The notes: generated from the letters alone by a model not told the origin. 64,000 nucleotides of DNA from Sciurus carolinensis (GCF_902686445.1 NC_062225.1:92368581-92432580); one strand, 5' to 3'. Positions 23,121 to 35,332 are shown, counted from the first letter of the stretch. Translations and numbers: made by a program.

Positions 23121-23839
23121 GACTTAAATATTTTAATCACCTGAAATGTTTAGTACACTAAACTTCAACAGTGAATTACAAATTACCAGACAAGATAAAA
23201 ATAAATGTAAGAGCCAAGTCCACATTGCACGTACTTGTCAACTGTGAGGGCAGACAGGCTGAAAACAGAATGAGGACACATCCGCGCCATCACATGCACC
23301 GGAAGCTCCAGGGCTTCGAGGCAAAGGCACAGAGATGAGGAAAGTTCACAATGAATGAAGCGTGATCCTCCAGGAAAAGGGAGTTCTCAGGTGTGAATGT
23401 CCCCAGTAGCAGAGCTTCAAGACACCTGAAGCAAACGCATCTTATCTGAGGGCGAGTGCTCACCTCGGTCAGCAACTCTGAGACTCTTCTGTCACAGAGG
23501 CTCAAAGACCCCGGGAATGGATGGTCCCAATAGGGACCTGGCTCTCCATGGGGACAGTGATGGGGGAGACAGACTGGGAAGGGCCTCAGGGACTAGGGAG
23601 CTATTCTGTAACTGCATTTGAGGACATGAGTACATGTGCCAGAATCATCAATGATACATTCGATTTTTAAATGGGCGTGGGGGAAGGAGAAGCTGTCATG
23701 CAACAAGTGTGCAGAGTGTGCTGGTCTGCTGGCTGGCTTTGTAGGAGGTCACTGACAGGAAGTTTAAGCAGAAACTCTGACTGGCATTTGGAGGGCAGAG
23801 CCCAGGTCAGGGTGCCATTTGCTTTTCCCCCAGGGATGC
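23121..23839. other. Unassigned sequence
   Basis: No named repeat or gene recognised. Confidence 0.35.
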
Positions 23840-24075
23840 AGGAAGGGGCTGTGGCAGGCCTGCTGGCTCAGGTGGAGGATGTGTCTTCTCCAAATCCTCC
23901 CATGGTTCTCTGGGCTCATCCATGACCAATCTCCTCCTCTTTCAAGGACCACTCACATTGGATTAGCTCCCACCCTGATGACCTTGTTTTACTTTAATTT
24001 CCCTTCAAATTCCTATCTCCAAAAATGGTCACACTCTGAGGCCATGGGGGTTAAGGACCTCAACATGTAGATCAG
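23840..24075 (-). mobile_element. MLT1-type LTR fragment, minus strand
   Basis: The blocks 'tagctcccaccctgatgacc' (23964), 'cctatctccaaaaatggtca' (24012) and 'cactctgaggccatggggg' (24031) are the reverse complement of the MLT1 5' half. The other half is missing or unrecognisable. Confidence 0.6.
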
Positions 24076-25229
24076 GGGAGGAGCACGGTTCATCCCACAG
24101 CACAACCCAGGAAGCATGCAGAAAGGTGGACTCAGCTCGGAGGTTCTCAGATCACTTACAAAAGCAACCCCAGTTAAACAGAAGTTGGAAAAGTTCTCTC
24201 TAAACAGATATTTTTCCTTTATATGAGTTTTTGCTGACAATTTTGACAGTTGTGGGAATTTTCCAGAATCCACATTCATCTCCTTTATCCTGGAAATGAG
24301 CTTTGCAGACATTCATGTGAGGGCTGTGGAATGGGATCTTGGGAAGACATGAACATTGACACAGAATTGCCCCAGCAAATAGAGAAAGGAGGCCCAGACC
24401 CGTGGGCACAAAAAGGACAGAGTCACCTGACTGACCAGCAGCTGTGTGGCATCTTCCGGGGATAGGATCTGTTGAAATGGAAGATTGATGTCATCCCTGA
24501 CCAACTCACACAGGTCTTCTGAAGCCCATGACGTCAGAGGACCTCCCTGACCTGGAGAGGACATTCTGCAGACACAGGTGAGCCGCCTGGGGCTCAGACC
24601 AGTCTTTCCAGTCTTCCCATTTCCAGAGACTGCTCTGGAGATGACAGATAAGACTTTTCTCCAATCACGTGGAGTATTCCAAAGGAGACATGGGTGCAGT
24701 GTTGACGCCAGGAGGGTCCCTGCTCACCATCTATGACCTGCAAGCACAGATGCTCCATGGGGACCCTGGGTGGGAACTACCGAAGGCGAGTTCTGAAATC
24801 TCGACTGTTGTGATTTGCACGTGCAGGCAAACCCCGCTGTAAGGAATGCAGACACGGTTCATTGCCGTGATTCTAATTCCACCAACAGATTTGTGTAAAA
24901 ATGTATAGCATATTTAAATCAAGAAGTATGTCACCTTTAAAAATACATCTTGTACAAATATCATTTAGTTGATATATTTCCAAAACTGTGCATCTCGAAT
25001 TTCTGCTCTCTCCACCATCACCATTGAAATTGGTTTCTAATCCTCCCAGAAAGCACATTCTGGGCAAGGTAGGTTTTACTTGCTGAAAGAGATGGGGGCC
25101 GGGTCGACTGCTCCACGGCACACGAGGAGGCTGCTTTTAGGAACTCTAATGAAACCGGGGGCTTAGCCATTAACCTTCCAGGAAGAAAAGCCAGGCCTGC
25201 TGCTCTCAAGACCAGTGAGGCCAATATTT
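24076..25229. other. Unassigned sequence
   Basis: No repeat or gene recognised. From about 24880 the composition turns AT-rich, leading into the island described next. Confidence 0.4.
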
Positions 25230-25990
25230 CACCATGACAAGCATTAGTAATGAATAATTAAGTGCTTAATATAATGTTGCTTTGGTGAAAAATGATAATT
25301 TTACAATTGATGGGCCTTAAACCTATTCTATATTATTATATGACATTAAAATAAAAGGGAGGGAGCGCTAATGAAATCAATGGTTTTCTGATGACTGAGC
25401 TGGAGCAGTCCTGATGCTGAAGTCTTTTCAGAACCCAGCGGTGACCCTGCTGGGAGAATTTCATGAAAAATTTAAGAGAGAAATTTCAGCCTGGAACAAG
25501 CTCATGTCTCACGCCAGCTTGCCTGAGGTCAAACTGTGTTTTTTCCTATAACGCTTCGTTAATGTCACAGGTATAAATCAATCAGCAGATGCAGATGTTA
25601 CCATATCTTAAAATGAAACTTTAGCTCTCCTTCAAATCCTATTTTTATTAGGTGCTGGAGTTATTTAAAACAATTTCACAAATGCATCCATGTATAACTT
25701 CCCATAAAAAACGTTTATTGCAAGATTTTTTCGCCTTTCAGCGAACGTAGCTACCACTGGGAAGGCCCTTCTGTCACTCAGCAGCTGCTGAACAGCTCAG
25801 CCTGTGGCCAGGCTGTCCGTGTGGCAGGACACTCTGGCCCAGACTTACCACCACTACCTGAAAAGGAAAATGACGTTTCCATGACCATTTATTTCTTCCC
25901 AGTAAGGCTTCTTTAAGTAAGGGGAAGAGCAATTTCTTTAATATGCAGGAAGCGCTAATTAGAATCTGCATTGTTATTCATTCATTCTAA
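25230..25990. promoter_or_regulatory. AT-rich island with clustered homeodomain/PBX-type motifs
   Basis: Unique sequence with TGAATAATTAAGTGCTTAAT (25251-25270, containing a TTAAGTGCTTAA palindrome), AGCGCTAATGAAATCAATGG (about 25364), ATCAATCA (25577-25584, PBX-type), AAACGTTTATTGCAA (about 25708), AGCGCTAATTAGAA (about 25951) and TTCTAATTTCATTG (25984). The 9-mer AGCGCTAAT occurs twice, about 590 bp apart, in the same orientation. There is no repeat-family signature and no coding frame. A developmental enhancer is plausible but unproven. Confidence 0.3.
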
Positions 25991-26560
25991 TTTCATTGAA
26001 GAACACAAAAGTTCTGGAGAAAGGTTTAATTAGGCAACCCTTGGAATGGAGAAATGAAAAGTTAGCCACAAGACTCACCCCAGAGAGTCCTGTCTGAGGT
26101 AAATAAACATGCTAATCGTTTCCTTCCCGCCTGCTCAGCCTCTCCAGCCGAACGGGCCTCTGCCTTCCCCCTGAGCAGTAGACGGATTAACTTGTCAAAA
26201 TCTGACCTTCAGAGACTCAGCCCTCTGTGCACAAAGTGTGGCGAGACCTCCACCCACACTGTCACAGCGCATGTGCAGAGAGCCCCTGGGGCAATGCTGG
26301 CCCAGGGAGGGCCGGGTGGGGCAGAGGCGCCAGGCTTGCCTCCTCCTGACAGGACCCCTTGGGCTCCACACGGCACCCCGAGGGCCTCTCGCCTTGCAGA
26401 CCTGAGCTCTGAGCAGCGCTGGCCACCCCACGGAACTGCTCTGCCCCTCATGACCGACTGCTGCACCCCCGGCCCGATGTCCACCCCAGCTGTCCTGCTG
26501 ACTGGGATCAGGGCCGTGCCCTGCAGCTCCGCAGCTGCCCGAATGCCTGAGACCACCCAC
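25991..26560. other. Unassigned sequence, GC-rich to the right
   Basis: The shift from AT-rich to GC-rich DNA occurs near 26100. Open frames at 26192-26791 (plus) and 26195-26638 (minus) coexist in GC-rich sequence, and neither has a domain. Confidence 0.4.
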
Positions 26561-26701
26561 CTTCCCCTCTGTGTCCCCATCGCACGTCCACACCACGGCC
26601 TTCATGACCTTCCCCTCTGTGTCCCCGTCGCACGCCACACCACGGCCTTCATGACCTTCCCCTCTGTGTCCCCATCACACGTCCACACCACGGCCTTCAT
26701 G
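26561..26701. repeat. Tandem repeat, three units of about 48 bp
   Basis: The unit begins cttcccctctgtgtcccc and ends ccacggccttcatga. Starts are at 26561, 26609 and 26656, giving periods of 48 and 47 bp. Differences are a few substitutions and one short deletion. Confidence 0.9.
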
Positions 26702-27465
26702 CAGGGGTCACACTTCACGAGGCAGCCCCGCCTCCCCGGGGGAGACGAGCTCTGCCTCCCCTACGTGTCGGACAGAGCAGACGACAGGTGACTACAAGCT
26801 GTGGGTCGGTGCTCAGCCAGGTGACGGCAGTTCCCTGCTCTCACCAGGTCACATTACCATGAGCCACTCAGTCTTCAGTGGCTCGTGCCCCTGGAAAACG
26901 CAAACCCTGAGCCAAAACTGACCCTGTCCTCCTGCCCCCAGCATCCCCACCAGGTATTTGGGGTCGTCCAGAGGCTGGTGTTTCAACATTTACACAGACT
27001 TCTTGGGGTTCTCCACCCCAATCCCTACAGGCCCCCTTGCAAGACCCCCACCTCAGGACTCTGCTCCAGAGACATCTTTGAACATCAAGGGTCCTTTATT
27101 GATGTTCCCAAAGCTAAAGGCTCTGTGTGACCACAGTGCATGGCCATTTATCCCTCACAGCACCAAAGCCAGGAGAAGGGTCCTCCCAGCAGCGAGGTGG
27201 GGCCCCTCTGTCCCCCTTCCTGTGCTTCCGCCGAGCCTCCCGTGCTCTGCTGCCAGTCCCTCGCTTGCTCTCGAGGGCCCTTCTCTCCAAGCCCTCAAAG
27301 CATCTGAGGCCCTTGCTTCCCTGCCTCCTGCCCCAGGGGACCGCAGGCCTTGGCTCTACTGTGTACAAGCCACTCACAGCTGCCCAGCTGACCTGCCCCG
27401 GAACAAACCAGTTCTCAGGAAGGCCTGGGTCCCAGTTTCAGGCTCGAAGTCTCATTTGACAGCAC
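26702..27465. other. Unassigned GC-rich sequence
   Basis: No repeat or gene recognised. Overlapping open frames on both strands (26958-27551, 27114-27377) lack domains. Confidence 0.4.
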
Positions 27466-27665
27466 ACAAGCCTTCACAATGTCGCCAACACAAGGCTGAG
27501 TCCCCACACAACCCCGCAAAGCAGCCCCAGGAGTCACACCCTACAGGTTAGGAAATGTGTCGCAAAGGAGTTAGGGACTTTTCCCCAAAGAGAAGCCATA
27601 ACGCTGGGATCTGACCCAGTCTGCCAGCTCCGAACCCCATCTCTCTCCCATCAGCAGAGTCTCCT
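27466..27665 (-). mobile_element. MIR SINE fragment, minus strand
   Basis: It resembles a reversed MIR: 'acaggttaggaaatgtgtcg' (27543), a degraded 'aaggtcacac'-equivalent, then 'gctgggatctgacccagtct' (27604) and 'gctccgaaccccat' (27626). It is diverged. Confidence 0.5.
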
Positions 27666-27744
27666 TTATGTAAACGCCGCCTGCAGCACACAGAAATTCC
27701 GCCCATGCCGACGGACAAACTGGACCTCCATTCTTCTGGAAAGC

Positions 27745-27880
27745 AGACACACGGGCCTGGAAGGACTCGGGCTGTGGCTCTGGATCCTGCTCCTTAGCCC
27801 ACCTTAACCCTGGGCAAGTCACGCGCATTTTCTGAGCTCGTCCCCTTAGCCACAGAGCGATGACCGTTGGACAGTAAATT
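27745..27880 (+). mobile_element. MIR SINE fragment, plus strand
   Basis: 'ccttaaccctgggcaagtca' (27802) and 'ttttctgagctcgtcccctt' (27828) correspond to the plus-strand MIR core and the following 'cctcagtttcctcatctg' block. It lies close to an opposing MIR at 27466-27665. Confidence 0.55.
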
Positions 27881-30800
27881 CAGGTGAGGTCATGCAGGCT
27901 CAGAGCCCGGAGCACGGTCAGGTGCAGCGGTGGGAAGGCGCGGGGAACGCTGCGGCCTTGCAGGGAGAGTGAACCGCCCTCCAGCCTTGTACCCAATGAG
28001 AAGGACAGAAACGATCAAGTGCAGGCGGAGTGAACAGAGCTGCGTGAGATGGCCTCCCTCCGGGGACCCGTCCGCACACCCCACGCTGCCGCGCAGCCCT
28101 CTGGAGTCTGGCCGCTGCCATTCGCAGCACCCTCCCTGCACAGCCCGCTCCTCGGGCTCACACCCTGCTCAGCACTCGGCCAGCCTTCAGACCCAGGGAC
28201 TTAGCTCCTTCCCTCACCACTGGAATGTCGAGTGCCACGTGGCTTCCCTTAACTGTTAGGGCAGCATTTAAAAAAAAAAAAAAAAACAAAATCAAATATA
28301 AAATATTTACTTCCAGAAAGTAGAGTGTTAGAGCCACTGGAGAAAACATTCTGCTTTTAGGAAGCAAACTGTGTTAGCCACCTGGTTCCATAGAGTGATT
28401 TTTATTTATACCCAAGAATAAAAGCAAAGAATAGCTGCCTGCATCTTGCCCACCAGTCGGCCATCCTCTGGTCCTAAGAGTTACATTAATATTCCAGATT
28501 CCATCCAGACTTCTCTAAAAGGGAGTAGGCACACTAAAGCGTCCACTTCCCTCTGTGGCGCGAATGGCCTTAGTGAGGCCAAGAGTGCCCTTCCCTGAGA
28601 GCGCTGCCTCCGGAGAATTCCAGTCGCCAACACTGCTCAGTGAACATGGACGACTCAGCCATGGGGGCCATTTACCTAGAGTTTTGGTTCCACCTTGATG
28701 TCCAGGACGACAGAGAAATAAACGTGCACTGTTATCCACTCGCACTTAGGGATCGACTTGCTTGACAAGACAGACTGAATTTTCACAATTAAGAATTGGC
28801 GTGGTCCCTTACGTCTCCAGGGTTTTTTTGATCATTGTGAAATAACAGGCTCTGTGGATTCAACAGGACGCGCATTAACAACTGGAGGCCAGAGCAGGAG
28901 GACAGCAAGGGGCCCAGGCTCTCCCGCATACCTGCTCTGAACGCTCAGCAGCCTGCAGGCAAACCTGGAGTTTCCGGTTAGAGGGGGTCCCCGCTGGCCC
29001 TTCCCAGGAGTCACCACGTAGGACAGCTCCTGGGAAGTGTCTGAGGACAGTGGCCGGTGCAGAGGCATCACCAGCTGCAGATCAAGCCACAGCGGGTCCC
29101 CAGTGCTTGGCAATGACAGAAACCTTTAACTCGCTTCAGGCCTGTGGCAGCCAGGAGTGCAGAGTGCACAGTCTCCTCCAGTGTGTGGACCAGCGCTGGG
29201 CCTCGGACCCAGGGCTCAGCAGCCCAGAGCTCGCCGCCAAGAGGACCGGGCCCTGTGCGCTGGAGAGGCTCCTGCTGAAAGCAGTCAGCAGCATCTCTGT
29301 GCACATGAGTGTGGGTCACGTAACTGCTGTGGCTTCTAATGTTAGGGATGTAGGACAGAGGGGGCGAGATTCCCCAGGAATTTTCTGGAAGAAGGTTTAT
29401 GGACTGCAGCAGTCCAGAGCAGACTATCGCCTAAAATTCTCTGAACCGAGAGTCTGGAAATGTTTAAGATTTATACTCAGTGGGATGATTACATGACAGT
29501 GGGAGGGGACATACTCTTTGTCCAATACTCTTGGCCAGACAGAGATTTTATATTTTTTTTTTCTGTAAACCTGTCATTTATCAAAAAAAGGCAGCTACAC
29601 ACCACAATGCCCTCTGAAGAAGCTTTTACTGATATCCTGTGAAAGTCTTTCTCACAGGAAGAGAAGCGTATGTGTTACGCCTGCGGTGGGCCTTCTGCTT
29701 AATCATGCTGAGGGTCTCCTGGGCAGGAGTCTCTGTTCCGCTTCATTATGGGACTCAGATCCATTTTCGGTGGTGTTAAAACGCTTGAGGGAAGGATGGC
29801 GTGAGGGTGTGAACCTGGGGAGAGGCATCTTTGAGAGCAAGGGCGTCCCCTGGCTTCTGAACCCACCATGCCGACAGCCGCCTGTCCACAGGAGCCCGAG
29901 CCGTCGTTTTCTAACAAAGACAGCAGGAACAAGCCCTTTGGCCTCCCTTCCTGTCGCTCTGAGTCCTTATAAAACACACACAAGGTTGCTCAGTCCGAGG
30001 AAAAACCATGCTTCAATTTTTATGAATTCAAATGCATTTTAAATATCTTCAAATATTAGCAGTTGAGAACTTCTCAGACTGCTTATAGGTCCCATAACAA
30101 GGAAATAAAGCGCTTCTTTCAAAATTATTCCCTGAGGTCCAGGCGGTTTTCCCTGCTGTGGTCTAAGGGTGCCTGCTAGGCAGAGGGCGAGGTCCACCAG
30201 AAGGGAGTGGAGAAGCGACTCCGCTGTCCGTCTCCTGGCTGGGACGCTGACCCACCCTGAGCTGTCTGCGCGCCATTCTGCAGGCTTAAAATGGACTGAG
30301 TGGTAGAAAATCATTCCTAACAGTGGTGAAAGGAAAACGAGAAGAGATTCCACTCCATCTTGGATGAAAGTAGAAAATGAAAATAACCCTGAACACAGGC
30401 CTAGGGAGGGCCTGAAGCCACCAAGGGCACCCACAGTCCCAGCACAAGCTGAGCGGGGCTGGCTGGGCCCTGGAGATGGGGACACTCCCAGGCCCTGCGA
30501 GGCCTTCCCCACCATCCGTCTCCCCGCAGTCCTGCGGGTTGGCAGTCGACTACCCCTGACAGAGACCACGTGCAGAGAGAGGAGAAATCACGAGCCCAAG
30601 GAGAGCCAGGACGCCAGCACGGGAGGACGGCACAGCCTGCGCTTGGACAGCATGCCAGCCAGCCACAATCGCACAGGGCCCTGGAGCAGTCCCCTACTCA
30701 GAGAAAAGCCACCTCAGACTGGAGAAGGACCGACAGGCCCGTGAAGAGGCGCCGAAGCAGTCACTGAGGGCGGCCAGCACTTGACCACTCCCAAGAGGGG

Positions 30801-32057
30801 CCCTGGAGGGACCCGGTCAGGCAGTCAAGAGGCGGAGTCAGCCGTGCTCCAGTGAGACCACCCCGGCTGCTCGAGGCTTCCGTCCCACCCAGTGAGGAAG
30901 ACAAACGGGGCAAAGGGAAAATGAGGTTTCATCCCTGCCATGGCAGATAATGCAGAAAGAAGACCGGGCCAGGGGCCACCTAACAGGGAAGTGAGGAGCC
31001 TCTTTGGAGAAGACCCTTGCAGGACCTGGTGAAAGAATGTTCTAGGCAGAGGGGACCTTGGTAAGGAACCTGAGTCCAGATGGGGCCTAGTTTCCAGGAC
31101 CCACAGAAGGCCACAGCAGCCAAATGGGGCAGGGGGAGCTGCGGGGGGAACCAGGGCTGGTGGGAGGCACAGGAAGACTCTGGAAGGCGGCCACTGTCAC
31201 AGCTTTCCACACAGGAGGCAGTGAGGACAGGAATCGTCCACCCCTCTTCCTGGCCTGCATCTGCCTTTCCAGCCCAGCATCCACTTCTCCCTGCACGCAG
31301 CCCACGTTGCAACCAGGACAGGAGGAACTGCTCCTGGTCCTGCAGGTACTCTGACCAGAGCCTCTTCTCCCTTTGTGACCACAGGGGGCACACTGGGGTC
31401 TGCATGGGTCCCACAGCTCCCGCTGGGAAGGTGACGCCCAGTGCAACAGTGGTGTGGTGGGCCTGATAAGAGCTCTCAGGTCCAGGGGCCTCTGGGACGG
31501 ACTGAGGCCGCACCCATCCAGGCTTCAGCGCTGGCCGGGGGTGTCTGCAAGCTCTCTGTCTGCCTCCTCAACACCAGGGAGGAAATTCCCCTTTCCTCTT
31601 CCTTCCTCCCTTCTCCAGCCCAGCGTCTAACCCAGCCTTCCAGAAAGGATCCAACAGCTCAGCTACCAGACGCTCCCTGCAGAAGGCGCCTGGGTCCTGG
31701 ATTCCGGGCGCGGCCCGGGAACTCCCTCTTGGGTGCGGGCACTGCTGTCCGCATCCTCGTCTTTTACTGACTGTGCAAGGCCGTCTCTCAACACCGCGGC
31801 CTCCGCCCCCACATTCTTCCTCAGCTCTGGCTCTGACAATGAACCACCGTGGACGGAGAGGGCCAAGAGGGGGTCCAGGGCTGGGAGATGTGTGCCGGTC
31901 CACGCTGGAGTCTCACCCACCCGCTCGTCTAAAGCCAATCAGGTCACACCAGGCCCAGGACCTCCGCGTGTGAGTGGGCGGGGCAGGGACACAGACACCG
32001 ACCCGCAGCTGTCTGTGGGGACATGCGCATCATCTTCCTCCTGGCACCGTGGGGACA
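27881..32057. other. Long unassigned, largely GC-rich stretch
   Basis: About 4.2 kb without a nameable repeat or gene. It includes a pure A run of 17 (28270-28286) with no recognisable retroposon body before it. Many GC-rich open frames occur (30039-30569, 30980-31513, 31080-31466, 31733-32101). They overlap on both strands, lack domains and look like chance frames. Confidence 0.4.
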
Positions 32058-33046
32058 GTCACACACAGAAGCCCACACGTGAGGCAGAGTCACACACATG
32101 AGCCCACACGTGTGGCAGAGTCACACACAGAAGCCCACACGGGTGGCAGAGTCACACACAGAAGCCCACACGTGAGGCACAGTCACACACAGAAGCCCAC
32201 ACCTGTGGCAGAGTCACACATGAGCCCACACGTGTGGCAGAGTCTCACACATGAGCCCACACCTGTGGCAGAGTCACACACAGAAGCCCACACCTGTGGC
32301 AGAGTCTCACACATGAGCCCACACGTGTGGCAGAGTCACACATGAGCCCACACGTGTGGCAGAGTCACACATGAGCCCACACCTATGGCAGAGTCACACA
32401 CGAGCCCACACGTGTGGCAGAGTCACACATGAGCCCACACGTGTGGCAGAGTCACACATGAGCCCACACGTGTGGCAGAGTCACACAGGAGCCCACACGT
32501 GTGGCAGAGTCACACAGGAGCCCACACGTGTGGCAGAGTCACACATGAGCCCACACCTGTGGCAGAGTCACACATGAGCCCACACCTGTGGCAGAGTCAC
32601 ACAGGAGCCCACACATGTGGCAGAGTCACACACAGAAGCCCACACGTGTGACAGAGTCACACACAGAAGCCCACACGTGTGACAGAGTCACACACAGAAG
32701 CCCACACGTGAGGCACAGTCACACACATGAGCCCACACGTGCAGCAGAGTCACACACAGAAGCCCACACGTGCGGCAGAGTCACACAGGAGCCCACACGT
32801 GTGGCAGAGTCACACACAAGAGCCCACACGTGTGGCAGAGTCACACACAGAAGCCCACACGTGAGGCACAGTCACACACAGGAGCCCACACGTGTGGCAG
32901 AGTCACACACAGGAGCCCACACGTGTGGCAGAGTCACACAGGTGCCCACACGTGTGGCAGAGTCACACAGGAGCCCACACGTGTGGCAGAGTCACACAGG
33001 AGCCCACACGTGTGGCAGAGTCACACAGGAGCCCACGCCTGTGGCC
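32058..33046 (+). repeat. Minisatellite of about 33 units (29/31 bp), most with CACGTG
   Basis: The core unit is gcccacacgtgtggcagagt followed by cacacag/cacacatg/cacacacagaa. Two unit lengths alternate, 29 bp (acacaggag or acacatgag linker) and 31 bp (acacacagaag linker). I count 33 units by eye. About 24 carry CACGTG within the palindrome CACACGTGTG or a near variant, and about 5 carry CACCTG instead. The last dozen or so units, towards the right, are mostly intact CACGTG, and the left half is more mixed. Because 29 and 31 are not multiples of three and no frame contains stops, long frames (31974-32345, 32356-32577, 32588-33076) run through by periodicity and should not be read as proteins. 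Confidence 0.97.
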
Positions 33047-34911
33047 ACGGGGACATCAGTGGCTCTTCAGGACTGAGGCTGCATTCGAAGCTCAGTGTCA
33101 GAAGCCAAGATGCTGTTAACCCACCAAAACCAGCGATGGGCTGACACGGGTTTGTATGAACTCATCTGTGTACTTGGAGATCAGGTAAGATGTCACAGAG
33201 AACCCCGAATTTTCTCTTAGTTTAAATGAAACTACCTTTTTAAAAATGTGTCTTTTCTGTCCTCCCCTTAAAATTTGTTCTCTTCTTTCAAAAGTGTCCA
33301 CTGCATCACTGAGTCCAAGTGAGAGGCTGCAGTCCTAGAAGGAGCACATGGACTATTCTAGAAGTCCCATGGTCTGTCTGGTGGGCTGGGGCACTGGGCA
33401 GGTGAAGGTAGAACCGGGTCGCTGCTCGTTCTTCCTGGTTCTTTCCAGCCTCTCTGCTTGGAGACCAGCCCCTTCCAAAGGGATGCTCATTCCCGCTGCC
33501 CTGGGTTTGGTGCAGAGAAACCTCAGTCCTAATCCATTTCAGACACAGACTTCAAAATAATATGTTGAAACTAACCAATATTTGTGACTTCAGAGAATAC
33601 TCTAGAATTCACAGGCTCAGACCTGCTGCCCATTTTGGTAATTTAGATGTTCTATATTTAGTTCAACCAATTGAAAATCATTCCTGCAAGAAGCACCACC
33701 TTTGAAGTGCATGTGCTAAAAATAATCTAGCATTCACATATCCCAGAAGATATGACTTTATCTGCACAGACATTAAAACAGAGACTTCAAGGCCCTTTCT
33801 TCTCATCCGCTCGCAGGCTTTGAGCTGACAGCTGGCTGCTTCCTTTGAGGACCTTGCGACGGCTGCGGCTGCCCTGGTGACCCACTGCGAATGCAATCAC
33901 TTGCACATATCTGTCTCTCCTAACTCTTTTCCAGGGCCATTCCCAGACCTCTCCTCAACCTGCAAAAATGTGACAGGACCCTGGTTGTACCAGGCTACCC
34001 CGGGGTCTGAGCACAAAGATGGCCCATGCTCCCTTCATACCCTGCATCCCCCAGGGAGCATGTGCACAGGGTACTCCGTTCTCACAGCAAGCCCGTCCCT
34101 GGGGCCTGTTTATTTTCTGCTGAACAGGATATTCTGACCTTTACCAAGGCCCCTTCCAAGCCTGGAAGCTCTGGATGAATCGATACCTTGCAGTGTAGCC
34201 ATGACAACGGGGAGATCAGCCAGCCTAAGCACACACTGTATCGATTTCTTTCTGTTCAGTTCAAGATGACACAGCGGGCAAGCGTCAAGTGAGCCCCTGG
34301 GCTGCTGCTCCTCCTGAGAGCCCTCCTCTCTCACCAAGGCCTATTCCACTGAAGTCCCGGGGAAGAAGAGCAGACCCCCCAAACCCAGAGCGCAGCCTCC
34401 GCTGGTCCTCCAGTGTGAGCAGAGAATTCTCTGCTCTCCAGACCCAGGCCCCCACACTACCACCTCCCTCGCCTGCCAGATCCAGCTTGGCTGGATCTCT
34501 GGGGCCCTGATCAAGCAACAGAATCCCTGAGGCCACACGCGGCTCTCAGGGCAGCACTAGAACAAGAAGCAGTTTGTCCACACAACAGACTCCCAGGACT
34601 TCAGAATGCAAAATAAAGAGTTCTGCCCAACCCTCTGCCTCAAGCCATCCTCGGTGAAAACACCAAGTCCTCCCCACCAGCCCAGAGCTGCAAGTGAGCT
34701 AGAACAGAGTGGGAGGTGCAGGCCCCCAACAAGAGGGAACAGCCACGCCCTCCCTTCCACCAGGAAAACAAACGATCAGATGCACAGCCCAGCTGGCAGC
34801 CCGTCCCCACGCTGGTAAAGGTGTTACCATTCGTCCAGCCTCGTCTGTTAGACCTCCGTGTCCTGGATCTCCCATGTCCCCAATGCTCCCAGAAGAGAGG
34901 GAAGTGCCTTG
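33047..34911. other. Unassigned sequence
   Basis: No repeat or gene recognised. Part of it (33560-33900) is moderately AT-rich with no repeat hallmarks. 34280-34560 is GC-rich and open in several frames without a domain. Confidence 0.4.
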
Positions 34912-34916
34912 CTCAC

Positions 34917-35327
34917 TGCGATGGCTTGGATTGAGGTGCCCCCAGAAGCTCACGTGCGAGACAGTGCAACAAGGTTCAGAGGAGAAAGGATTGGGTTGTA
35001 AGAGTCTTAACCCAATCAGTGCATTGATCCCTGATGGGACTGATTGATGGTAACTGAAGTGGGGGGTGTGGGTGAAGGAGGTGGGAATTGGGGCGTGGCT
35101 TTGGGTTTGCATTCTTATCTGGCAAGTGGAGTCTTCTGCTTCCGGATCATCCTGTGAGCTGCTTACCTGCCACATTCTTCCACCATGATGTTCTGCCTCA
35201 CCTGGATCCCCGAGGAATGGAGCCGCTGTCTGTAAATTGAGACTCTGAAACCAGATAAATCTTTCCTCCTCTGCAATTGGGCTGGTTGGATCTTTTAGTC
35301 ACAGTGGCAGAAAACCCGACTAAAACG
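34917..35327 (+). mobile_element. MaLR-type solo LTR with 5-bp duplication, plus strand
   Basis: It starts tgcgatggcttgga and carries 'cccccagaagctcacgtg', 'gattgggttgtaagagtc', 'ccaccatgatgttctgcctc' and 'ctctgaaaccagataaatc', ending at 'cgactaaaacg'. The final CA expected of an LTR has become CG. CTCAC lies directly before (34912-34916) and directly after (35328-35332), an exact 5-bp target-site duplication. The same LTR type bounds the provirus at 55466-57785. No internal region is left, consistent with LTR-LTR recombination. Confidence 0.85.
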
Positions 35328-35332
35328 CTCAC

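Noticed and set aside
32058..33046. CRISPR-like array of regular 29-31 bp repeats
   Set aside because: There are no unique spacers; units are contiguous. The surrounding DNA is mammalian.
31974..33076. Histidine/threonine-rich repeat proteins
   Set aside because: The 29/31-bp units rotate through all three frames and none contains stops, so frames are open by composition only.
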